Positions 28,338 through 38,890 of a stretch of 64,000 bases of DNA are shown here, one piece after another (position 1 is the stretch's first letter; each line of letters begins with the position of its first letter). The position numbers and the translations under genes were made by a program. The stretch is from NCBI GenBank assembly GCA_963966185.1, contig CAWZYM010000032.1, positions 108,501 to 172,500 of the forward strand. Direction: 5' to 3'. The stretch is from Rhabditoides inermis (Eukaryota; Nematoda; Chromadorea; Rhabditida; Rhabditidae). The notes under the pieces were generated by a model. It saw only the letters and a list, made by a program, of their open reading frames with translations, ran no database searches and was not told the origin of the DNA.

Positions 28338-31300
28338 CCCACCCTTCTTCTGGAACTGATGTTTGTCGGGGGCGACGAATCCGGCCTTGTTGAATGCGTG
28401 CATGAGAAGGAACTCGTTTCTCTCCGCGCGACCGCCCATCAGAGTACGCGACTGAAACAAAGATACAGTAATCACCAAAAAGTATACAGAGTCCGATCAT
28501 ACAGTAATGCACTGACCAGCACTCCTCCGACAATGTTGGTGATTTGGAGTGCGAGGGGCAGGGCGTTGAGCTTGGCGATGATGCGAAGCGAGAGCAGCGG
28601 GTCTGTCCACGACCAGCCAATCAAATTCACCAGCAGCGCCGACGAGCTGAACAAGTAAATGTGTTAACTAACGTGTATTAACAGAGTAAGCACCCACTTG
28701 AACTTGGCGGCGATCTCGTTTGCGTATATCTCCTCCCTGTCTACGGCGAGGAGTGAGTGTGCTAGTTCGTGGAGGTCGAATGAGCGGGAGCGGACGAGTT
28801 CCATGGCAGACAGCCGGCTGTCCACCATCAGGCGACCCGCAGTCCACTCCCACTGCGCAGACTTGCCGTGACCCACCTCAAACATGATGTAGTCAATAAA
28901 GAGCATCCTAAGAACATTACATCACTTTACATCACGCGACTGTTCTCTGGTTCTTCCCAACTCTTACCTTGGATAGAGTGGCGGTCCTCCTGAGCCGGCT
29001 GGTGCGGGACCAGTTGGCCACCTTGAGCTTCTCCATCCGACCGATCAGCAGCTGCATCATTCCAGCCATGTCGTGGCCCTGCACACACATCAATCAATAA
29101 CAATCGATACCTTCCTCCACTTACCAGGTAGACATCCGGGTCCATCTTCTGCAGGCGAGTGAGCAGCAGTGACAACAGCGCCTTCTCATTTGCAGTAATC
29201 TAAAAATTTATAATCAATCAATACCAAGTGAGCGTGGGCGTACCTGAACCATACTGGTTAGCCCGGCGCGGTTGAGCTTGTCCTTGAGATCGAACGGGAT
29301 CTGACCCGCAGACGGCTTGGCGACCACTGCAAATCAATCATCAGAAACGGTATCATAACAGGGCACTCACGACAGAATCGCTCGAGGTGCTTGGTCTCTG
29401 TGGAAGGCGCGTCGAGGCGACAGCGCGGATTGAACAGACCCGACACCATCACTATCTGAAATCGAACGTGTCCTCTCTTCCTTCCCCCCCTCTTTCTCTC
29501 TCTCTCCAACCTCATTCTCCCTGTCCTTGCTGAGTGCTGTGATGACGTTGAGTGCGAGCATCCTGGCCGGCGGCGCTCGCTCCTCCTTCATCGCCTTGTT
29601 GTACTGCACTCCCTTCATGTTTTCCATATCCACCACAAACTCGTACTCGCAGTACGAACAACGCGCCGGCGGCTCCACTCAAACACCACAATAGCACAAA
29701 GAGGGATGAAGACGTGTCTACCGTATCCGGTGCAGTCAATCCATCCGGGACCGGCCATCTCCCTCTCCGTCAGCAGACGCTCCATGCACGTGGTCGTCGT
29801 GTTGTAGACGTGCGAGAATGTCGAGCCAGAGAGGTCGGCCGAGAGACGCGACGCCGCACCCTGGATACAGTCGTATGCACATCTCGACTGCCCTCGCCAC
29901 TCACATCGTATTGCACCTCCAGCACGTCCGCAGTCCTCTCTCCCGCTTCCTCTCCCAGGGTACCGTCGTGCATGAATGAACGGCGCGACGGCTGAAACAC
30001 ATACAGTCACGTAGTCCACATCGAGCAACTCACCTTGCACTTGAAGTTTGCGATGCCGAGCTGCTTTTTGAGCACCGTCTGCGCCTCGGCGAACACGGCA
30101 TTCACCGACACAGGCTCACCAGTGGACTCGATCTATACAGAAGAGATAAGGGGAAGAGAGGGATGGGCCGACCGTGTCTCTCGGAAGGAAGAACACTTGT
30201 CGCTGGATGTTCTTGGCCACCACACAGCAACTCGCAGACCGGCCGCCGCCGCAATCCACCCGACCGAACAGATACACCGTGCCTGCAACACCAACATGCC
30301 AATACAGTATGCCGCCGTCTACCCACCGGTGCTCCTGTGCGCGTCCTCGTAGGCGTCGAGCCAGAACATGCGGACGGCCTTCCTGCCATCGGCAAGGGTC
30401 ACGTAGAACGCCTCCTCCCCGGCCACACAATCCACCGCAGGAGAGTCGCTGCAATGGCATTGATCATCTCTTTCCATTTCTCTCTCTCGCACACTTACCT
30501 CTCCTCTGCCGTCTCCCACTCGGTAGTCGCCAGCTCCTCCTTCTTGGCTGGGCGGGGCTTGGCGGGAGACACCGCCTCCTCCTTCACCTCCTTCTTCGGG
30601 ACAGGCTGCTCCACCGTCTGCTCCTTCTCCTCGGCCTTCTCCTCCTTGATCTGCCTCTGCGGGGGCGACATAGGCATTACCATGTCATCGTCCGAGAAGT
30701 CAGCCATGCGTTGCTTGACCGGCTCTGGCTTCTTCACCAGTTCGATCTTGTTCTGTCGGGGCTTTGCGGCGAGTCCGAGTGAGAGACGGGACGCCTTGAT
30801 TGGTCGGGGTGCGATGACAGGCGACTCGGTGCGGTCTCTCTTTCGGTTCTTGTCGAATGGGTTCGATGTGGGCGCGGCCACTTCCATCTCCTCTTCCTCC
30901 ACTCCTCCGTCCTCCATCTCAGCTAGAATGTCGTTCAACTCGTCGTCATTCTCTAGTTTCACAGCAGCCTAAAACGCTATTGTGACAACCATAGTAAACA
31001 CAATGCATTATATAAATCAATTCCACCCACGTCGTCCTTGACGCGCTTTGTAGTTGCAGAGACGTTGCTGAAGAACTTGCCGATACCGTCCTTCTTCGGT
31101 TTCTCTGAACATCATCAGATGAGCAGGGGCGATAAATCGTTACACCGATCAGACTTGCACAATGAAAGAGGACATGCCCCACCTTTCTTCTCCTTCTTGG
31201 CCTTCTTTGACTTGGCGAACTCCTCCTCCTCGAACATATCCTCGCCGTGGTCCACGTAGCCAGAACCATCTAAACAGGTATGAGGGTAAAACATAGGATT

Positions 31301-31723
31301 ACAACATTGAACATTGGGGTACAACAAACAATTACAATATTGCTTACACAAGTCACGATGGCAAAAAGGAAAAAAATACTGAACAGAAACACTAACTACG
31401 GACATAATGCACTGAAGAATCGCCCACCATCGTCGACGATGAAGTTGTCGTTCTGCAGCTGCCGCACCCTCTCGTTGTACGTATCCTCATCCACCTCCTC
31501 GTACAGATCCTTGTCCAACTCGTCCAGCTACAAAACACCTTTCCAATCAACAACACGAGTAAAGGACGTGAGAACTGACGTCGATCCTCCTGTGTCCGGC
31601 TTTCCTGGCCTGCTTGAGTTGCTCGAAGGCGCTCATCTTGTTGTTGAGGCGGGACGAGCCCTTGCGGCTGCTGCGACGCACCGACCCGCCATCCTCCACA
31701 ACGTCGTTCTCGTGATCCGACAT
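24283..31723 (-). CDS. pola-1: DNA polymerase alpha catalytic subunit (POLA1)
   Basis: Family-B replicative polymerase that, with primase, makes RNA-DNA primers at origins and on the lagging strand. About 26 exons join into one continuous frame. The N-terminus ([19 protein letters not shown]) leads to the [17 protein letters not shown] and [12 protein letters not shown] segments typical of POLA1. Polymerase motifs are intact: [27 protein letters not shown] and [10 protein letters not shown] (catalytic Asp codons near 27475-27483). The C-terminal zinc-binding cysteines are visible ([33 protein letters not shown]). One intron holds a 1.25-kb GA minisatellite. The start is one base after ATGCAG, a likely spliced-leader acceptor. 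It is divergent from telomerase. Confidence 0.94.
25786..27040 (-). repeat. 10-bp GA-rich minisatellite in a POLA1 intron
   Basis: About 125 tandem copies of GAGAGAAAGG with single-base variants (GAAGAGAAAG, GAAAGAGAAA, GAGGGAGAAA). It fills the intron between the exon encoding [15 protein letters not shown] and that encoding [16 protein letters not shown]. Because 3 x 10 is a multiple of 3, open frames of ~500 codons occur on both strands, but they only read the repeat. Confidence 0.93.
28274..28332. repeat. (CT)n microsatellite in a POLA1 intron
   Basis: A pure CT run on the plus strand (GA on the coding strand) directly upstream of the exon encoding [15 protein letters not shown]. Confidence 0.88.
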
Positions 31724-32270
31724 TCTGCATGAAATCTGATTGCCTCGAGAGCACTACAGTTCAATTCTCACTATAAGGTAAACTTGCGCAGCGTATGAAG
31801 CGAGGCGAGTGCGTTTACAAGAAAAGTAAAAGAGCTATATGTGAACATAAATAATTCAACGGCATCATCGAGCAGATACAGATGTTATGAAATATAGGTG
31901 AGAGGTCAAATATCCGATTATATTGCGAGTGAGAGGTCATGAGTATACATTCAAAAGTGACTGTTGCGCGCGCCAAAAATTCCCGCGCGATTGGCGCCAG
32001 GTCATGGATATTTCAAAATTTCGCAGAGGGGCAAATGAGAATATGCTAATTTAGAATTAATTTTTATTGTATCAACACTATTTTTCTATGAGATTGAGAT
32101 TGTTCGTTATTACTCTATAGTTGTTCGCTTTCAGATGATCTTGAATGATGAAAGGAATTTCTTTAAGAAATCGTCCTCCCCGCTTCTCCCTCGGGTACGT
32201 ATAAGCTAAATGAAAAAGAATACAAAATTTTAACAAGCAAGTATCAGATATCAGCGTGAGTGTTTGTGAA
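31724..32270. promoter_or_regulatory. Shared divergent POLA1/TERT promoter region
   Basis: 547 bp separate the start codons of POLA1 (-) and telomerase (+). GCGCCAAAAATTCCCGCG at 31970..31987 contains E2F-like TTCCCGCG and TTTTTGGCGC cores, and TTGGCGCC follows at 31991. TTTCAAA at 32011..32017 contains the CHR element TTTGAA on the minus strand. No coding sequence is supported here. Bidirectional E2F/DREAM control is inference from the motifs. Confidence 0.6.
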
Positions 32271-32824
32271 ATGTATGTTTTCAGCTGCACTGTGATCCCA
32301 ACAGAGTTGCAGACTCTGTGCGCGAGTCGACTCGCTGCGCATACGCTCTGCGGTGAGGCGAGACAACACTATTCTCAGTACGTAATCCATTCCAATATCA
32401 GAAGACCCGAGCTCGCGCGTGACTTCACGGCGTTCTTCCACCGCCTGCGCACCACCGTCAGGCGTCCTTTCTGGCCGCCCCACTCGAGGACGCAAGGAGA
32501 CGAGAGGTGAGCGAACGATCTCAATGTCTCCCCTCGATTCGAGACCAAGTCTATAGTGCCAAACAAATGATGTTTCGTAATGTGAAAAGTGTGACCACCT
32601 AGCCGGATGACGGAGTGTGAGGCGCGGGCGTACTTCAAGCACATCCTCTGTGCCGCCGACAACGACGACGAGCCGCTCCTCCTCTGTGAGTGTGCACATT
32701 CTAGCGATGAAATCGACTGTTTTGCAGTCAAGCCTACGCTGGCAACGTGGCTCGCGCATCGACTGTTCTCAGTGAGAGACGCCAAGAAGGACACCGTCAA
32801 GATCGACGACATCGAGGTTGGTAT

Positions 32825-32905
<81 letters not shown>

Positions 32906-35900
32906 AAAAAAAGAGAGAAAGAGAGAGAGAGAGAGAATCTCAGGACGGTATGGTGTGCCTGGCCCCGGCCGCGTACCGCAGGCTGTCCCCCGAGGAGTAC
33001 ACCCTCATCCACCGCCACCTGACCTGGTTCCTCGTCCAGTTCCTCATCGACAAGCTCAGGTGCATACTCCCCTCCCCCTCCCCCTCCCACCCACTCCCCC
33101 TCTCAGGTCGGAGCTGCGTGTGTGTCGTCCTCCCCGCCCCGTCTACCCGCTCGTCATCCTACCACTCAAGGCGTTCAACCGGCTGCGCCACAAGGCCACC
33201 GAGTGAGTCCATCCAAGCAGCACCTCATCTCCCCCTCAGTGTCTTCCTGCACGACATCCGCGCCACTCGCCTCTCCTCCGCCGCTCCGTCTCCGTCTGCT
33301 CGTCGCGTGTCGATGCGCCTGTCGGCGTCTGCTCGCACGATGCGCCCGATCGCGCTCTTCTCCGCTCTCCCGGACACGCGAGTCGCCCTCGCCGCACTGC
33401 GATGGAGTGCGAGACGGGAGGGAGTCAGACTGACAGGTGCGTCATCTCTATTCAATCAAATGTTTATTCAGAATAGCATACATACATCGCGACATGCACA
33501 AAGCGAACTTTATGAAAATACAACCTAATCAATATTGACGAGTATGTCGTCAATCAATCGATATCAATCGATAATCCAATAGACAGTGGCCATATGTGAG
33601 AAGGCTACTTGGAATGATGAATATGTGTTCAGGGGACTCGAACACCGAGCACGTGATCGCTGATCTGCGAGGTCGACTGCGGAAGGGACTGAGGGACGGA
33701 GACATCGACAGTCGACAGGTGAGCCGGTCTCCTCCCCCTCCCCCTCCCCATCATCCACTCCCTCACAGGTGCACGTGGTGCAGACGGACTTGAAGTCTCA
33801 TTACAACACCATCCCGCACCACAAGCTCATCGCCGCCGTCGAGAAGCTCGTCACCAGGTACGCCGGCACTGCAATTCGCATTCACTCCCGTTCCAGGCGC
33901 GTCGTCGTGGCTTTCGGGGTGCGTGGACACCGCACCGTCTATGCGGCAGGAAGCACGGAGAAGACTGCGGTAAATAGAGAGAGAAAGAGAGGGAGAGAGA
34001 GAGAGAGAGAGAAATACGGGCAAAGAGAGAAGTTCATTCAGGTGAACGCGCTCCTCAAGCAGGGCGTGCCAGCCACGGGGGGTATCGGCACGTTCCCTGT
34101 CACCCCCGAAACCATCATGCAGATCGTCAAGAGAGAGATCACGCGAGAGGTGAGTCTCCCCCCCTCTCTCTCCCTCCTCCCCTCTCTCTCTCTCTCTCTC
34201 TCTCTCACCTCACCCCCTTTCAGATGCAGGTGATGACCCGTCGCGGCGTGTCCTTGTGGCGCCCGGGCCGCGGCATCGCGCAGGGCTGTCCGCTGTCGCA
34301 GGTTCTGTCGGACATCTACGTGTCCTCCTTCACCTCCTCCTTCCTCTCCTCCCTCTCCCCGCAGCCGATACGAGCGCTGTGCCGCCACGCGGACGACATA
34401 TTGTTCATATCCACCGAGATCGGAGAGTGTAAAGAGGTACACAGATTCACCTTCAATCATATTTAAAATAACAGTAACAATATTATCTTTTAAAAGTACT
34501 TCCGTAAAAAGTGTTGTTTGTGTTAACCTGATTCAAGAAAAGCGCATGCATATATTATTAATTTTCGAAAAAAACATTCAGAATAATACGAGTGTTTTGT
34601 TTATTCAGTGTTTTTTGCGGTTTATTATTTATGGTTTATCAGTAAAATAAAATGTTATTCGTGATGTTGTTTAACTCAATGTTTCAGGTATAAAAATGTC
34701 AAAAAAATAAAACATGGAATTATTCAACATTAATTATTCAAAAATTATTCAACGTTTTGAAAGAGCAAGTTTGTGTTAGTTTTCATGTTCAGGTGTTTAC
34801 GATTTGATTTTTCGAAAATTAATAATATATGCATGCGCTTTTCTTGAATCAGGTTAACACAAACAACACTTTTTACGGAAGTACTTTTAAAAGATAATAT
34901 ATGTCCTTTTGTTGAATTTCATAGAAATTTTCTCTCTCGTCTTCATACATGTAACATGTTCTTCTCTCATTATTTCATCAATTTCATTTCAAATTTATTC
35001 GATATTTTCTCGTTCTCTCGTTCTCTCCTTCCATTCCTTCCCTCCTTCTCTCCTTCTTTCCTTCTCTCCTCCTCTCCTTTCCTCCTTCTCTCCTCCCATT
35101 CCTTCCCTCCTTCTCTCCTTCTCCCCTTCTCTCCTCCTCTCCTCCTCTCCTTCCCTCCTTCCTTCCTTCCCTCCTTCTTTCCTTCTCTCTTTCTCTCGTT
35201 CTCTCTTTCTCTCGTTCTCTCTTTCTCTCGTTCTCTCGTTATCCCTTTCTCTCTTTCTCTCGTTCTCTCGTTCTCTCGTTCTCTCGTTCTCTCTTTCTCC
35301 CTTTCTCTCTTTTCTCTCGTTCTCTCTTTTCTCTCTTTTCTCTCTTTCTCTCGTTCTCTCTTTCTCTCGTTCTCTCGTTCTCTCGTTCTCTCGTTCTCTC
35401 GTTCTCTCCGTCTCTCCGTCTCTCCGTCTCTCCTTCTCTCCTTCCCTCCTTCCCCCCTTCTCCCTTTCTCTCTTTCTCTCGTTCTCGCGTTCTCTCGTTA
35501 TCTAGTTCTCTCGTTATTTCGTTTTCTCTTTCTCTCGTTCTCTCGTTCTCTCGTTCTCTCGTTCTCTCGTTCTCGCGTGTCTCCTTCTCTTCTTCTCTCC
35601 TTCCCTCCTTCCCTCCTTCTCCCTTTCTCTTTTTCTCTAGTTCTCCAGTTCTCTCTTTCTCTCGTTCTCTCTTTCTCTCTTTCTCTCTTTCTCTCGTTCT
35701 CTCGTTCTCTCGTTCTCTCGTTCTCTCGTTTCTCGTTCTCTCGTTCTCTCGTTTTCTCCGTCTCTCCTTCTCTCCTTCCCTCCTTCCCTCCTACCACCCT
35801 CCTTCTCTCTTTCTCTCGTTCTCTCGTTCTCTAGTTATAGCGTTCTCTCTTTCTTTCGTTCTCTCTTTCTCTTGTTCTCTCTTTCTCTCGTTTTCTCGTT

Positions 35901-37986
35901 TTCTCGTTCTCTCGTTCTCTCGTTCTCTCGTTCTCTCTTTATCTCGTTCTCTCTTTCTATCCTTCTCTCGGTCTCTCGTTCTCTCGTTCTCTCGTTCTCT
36001 CCGTCTCTCCTTCTCTTCTTCCCTCCTTCTCTCCTTCTCTCTTTCTCTCTTTCTCTCGTTCTCTATTTCTCTCGTTATATCGTTATATCGTTCTCTCGTT
36101 CTCTCGTGCTCTCGTGCTCTCGTTTTCTCGTTCTCTCGTTCTCTCGTTGTCTCGTTGTCTCGTTCTCTCGTTGTCTCGTTCTCTCCTTCTTTCCTTCCCT
36201 CCTTCCCGCCTTCTCACTTTCTCTCTTTCTCTCGTTCTCTAGTTCTCTCGTTATATCGTTCTCTCTTTCACTCGTTTTCTCTTTCTATCGGTTTCTCTTT
36301 CTCTCGTTCTCTCATTATCTCTTTCTCTCTTTCTCTCTTTCTCTCTTTCTCTCTTTCTCTCTTTCTCTCTTTCTCTCTTTCTCTCTTTCTAGTTCTCTCC
36401 TTCTCTCCTTCTCTTCTTCTCTCCATCCCTCCATCCCTCCTTCTCCCTTTCTCTCTTTCTCTCGTTCTCTAGCTCTCTCGTTATATCGTTCTCGCTTTCT
36501 CTCGTTCTCTCTTTATCTCTTTCTCTCTTTCTCTCTTTCTTTCGTTCTCTAGTTCTCTCGTTCTCTCTTTCTATCCTTCTCTTCTTCTCTCCATCCCTCC
36601 TTCCCTCCTTCTCCCTTTCTCTCTTTCTCTCGTTCTCTAGCTCTCTCGTTCTCTGTTTATATCTTTCTCTCTTTCTCTGGTTCTCTCGTTCTCTCGTTCT
36701 CTCTTTCTATCCTTCTCTCGTTCTCTCGTTCTCTCGTTCTCTCGTTCTCTCCGTCTCTCCTTCCCTCCTTCCCTCCTCTCTTTTTCTCCTTTTCTCTCGT
36801 TATATCGTTCTCTCGTTCTCTCGTTCTCTCGTTCTCTCTTTCTCTCTCCCCTTACTAAATTCCTACTGATCGCAGCCACCAAAGTACATCTGTCTCTCTC
36901 CAAACAGCGTGCTCTCTCGCGTGCTCTCGCGCTCGCCCGCCAGCAGAGGGCTAGCTATCAGCTAGCGTGACTGGAAACGACACCCACCCACCCACCCACC
37001 CACACGCTGGCCTTTCGCCTAGTGCGAGTGCGAGATCGCTCATAACTTCTTTCGGAGAAAAGATACAAAGATGCCGTCAATTAGTGATCTGCCCTATGGA
37101 ACCGTGCGAATCTAACTAACATAAATTGGAAGACTTCACATTGTTGCTAACATGTCCTTTGGATATCGCTACTTGAAAATTCTGGCGCGAGCCTTATTTT
37201 AACCCAAGAGAGAGGGCGCTGCGCGCCCTCTCTAATTGTACCGCAGTAACCAATCACTCCAGTAAATCAAGTAACAAACCAGTAACAAACATCCAGTAAC
37301 ATCAATCTCTCCAGCTGCTGTCGCTTCTCTCGTCTCGCCACGCCAACGAGCACCGTCTCGCCTGCTGTCGATCCAAGACCGCCGCCAGTGCGGGAGTCGC
37401 GGACGATGTCGTGCGTTTCTCATCTTACTAATTCGATTTTTTCATGTTAATGCCTTCCCCCATTGCAGAAGACTCGCAGCGTGTTCTCGTGGTGTGGCTT
37501 GGTGCTGCTGCCCAGCCTGCGGGTGAGTCCACAAACACCCTCTCACCTCACTCTCCCTTGCAGACCTTTTTCTGCCGAAGGAAGCTATCGACGTGGATCT
37601 CCCGCAGTCGCAGGAGGTAGTCCCACTGTCCCCGTCCCCCTCACTCACACCCTTACAGGATCGAGAGCGCCTCGCTGGTGCCCGTCTGGAACGCGCTCAA
37701 CGTGCGTCGCATGGAGAAGAGGCGGTGCGTGCCGAGTGGCATCTACGCGTTCCTCAAGGGCCGCCTCGACGACAGGACCGTCCTCGACCCTCTCTGGCCC
37801 CTGCTCACCAACAAGCACAGGCGCGACTTCAACGTCCACAAGCCCAAGACGTGAGTGTCCTGCTTATCTTCCCCCATACGCTCTCTGTGTTGCAGCGTGG
37901 CCAGGACCCGCAAGCGGCCTCCGTCCAAGTCGCAGGCCCAGCGCGCCAAGCGACTCCGCCACAGCATGCGCCTTCCCTCCCAGTGA
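32271..37986 (+). CDS. trt-1: Telomerase reverse transcriptase (TERT)
   Basis: Catalytic subunit that adds telomeric repeats by reverse transcription of the telomerase RNA. I assemble 16 exons giving about 623 residues, short like C. elegans TRT-1. The RNA-binding/T region includes LTWFLVQFLIDKLR and YPLVILPLKAFNRLRHKA. RT motif 2 contains RTMRPIALFS. Motif A is VVQTDLKSHYNTIP (Asp codon 33787..33789), motif B' is GIAQGCPLSQVLSDIY and motif C is CRHADDILFIS (Asp codons 34392..34397). Motif D carries RLACCRSKTAAS and motif E VFSWCGLVLL. A short C-terminal region ends in a basic tail. Intron 11 (34437..37314), between motifs C and D, contains a 2.75-kb mobile element. The first exon and start (32271) are the least certain; an acceptor lies at 32247. 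Confidence 0.87.
32829..32936. repeat. GA-rich microsatellite in TERT intron 3
   Basis: A run of GA and GAGAGAAA units filling the short intron before the exon encoding DGMVCLAPAAYRRLS. Confidence 0.88.
34482..37235 (+). mobile_element. Helitron/HINE-like non-autonomous element, copy 2
   Basis: A 2.75-kb copy of the element at 7474..10539, in the same orientation, within TERT intron 11. The 5' end and the ~390-bp 3' tail are almost identical to copy 1. The left inverted arm has lost ~80 nt after TTTTCGAAAA, and the CT core is shorter (about 35008..36848). The CACC unit in the tail is expanded relative to copy 1. It ends with the same GC-rich hairpin and CTAA before host T. Two independent insertions into short introns with identical ends define the element borders. 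Confidence 0.72.
35008..36848 (+). repeat. CT-rich satellite core of element copy 2
   Basis: About 1.8 kb of the same TTCTCTCG/TTCTCTCT 8-mer array as in copy 1, in nearly the same order with several internal deletions, so the two arrays derive from one ancestral element. Confidence 0.9.
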
Positions 37987-38090
37987 ACCACTCTGTACAT
38001 ACTCGTCACTCAATTGTTATTCGATAAATGCTCATATTGATTGAATCATAACAACATCACCATAGAGATCATTCACACACTGTCCGGGCA

Positions 38091-38634
38091 TCACTTGTCG
38101 TCGTCTCCGATCTGCTCCGCGTTCTTGTTGTGCTCGTCGGGGTTGGAAGCGGTGAGGAGGGCCTTCTCGGCGAGAAGACGACGGTCCGACACGGACAGCA
38201 CCTGAGCATCTGTCCATTGCCCTCTCTTCCCTCTCCACTCACCGACAGCTGTTGTCCGTCCGACTCGAGGACGATGTCCGTGCCGAGTGGCCGCGTCCAC
38301 TTACACGTGTAGATAGAGTTGCCCACCTGCACCATACAAGTCCATCTGCATAATGTAAGCATGCAAACTAAATTCGCTTCTCTCACCTGCAGTATGGGTG
38401 CATCTGTGGCGGGTCGGCGGAGGGTGGCGGAGCCCTGCTGCACGTGGTCCCGCACAGACTGCGCGTCCAGAACACCACTCACCTCAACACAAACATCTCT
38501 CTCTCTCCCCGTCTCTCTCTTTCTCTCTCTCCCTCCCTCTCTCTCCCCCTCCCTCTCACCTGTACAACCATCGTCATTTCCTCCCACTCGTCGTCGCTCT
38601 CCGCCACTCCAGCAGACGTCGACGGGGTCGTCAT
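38091..38634 (-). CDS. gtf3c6: TFIIIC subunit 6 (GTF3C6-like)
   Basis: Small subunit of the RNA polymerase III factor TFIIIC, whose beta-barrel pairs with GTF3C5. Four exons give about 119 residues. The acidic start ESDDEWEEMTMVVQVSGVLD matches the family's DDEWEEE...VVVELSGIID segment. APILQVGNSIYTCKWTRPLGTDIVLE is the barrel core, and SVSDRRLLAEKALL the C-terminal strand and helix. The start directly follows TTGTTAG, a likely trans-splice acceptor. It lies 256 bp downstream of COG5 on the same strand and its stop is 104 bp from the TERT stop (convergent). Confidence 0.8.
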
Positions 38635-38890
38635 CTAACAACATTCATTACTCAAAAATACAAAGTCAGATACTTCAGATATACCACCGACCAAACGGAA
38701 ACGACTTATCACGGACTCATCACTCCTCCACACAACCTTCAATAAATACTTTATCTCTCCAACCTTTCCCCACAAAATTATTAGTCTGTACAAAGCAAAA
38801 TAGACAGGTCGGATATCACAGTGCGAGTAAAACAATCACCAAACATGCCAAACGTATAATGCACAGTTGAAAGAAAAGGGGACACTTGCT

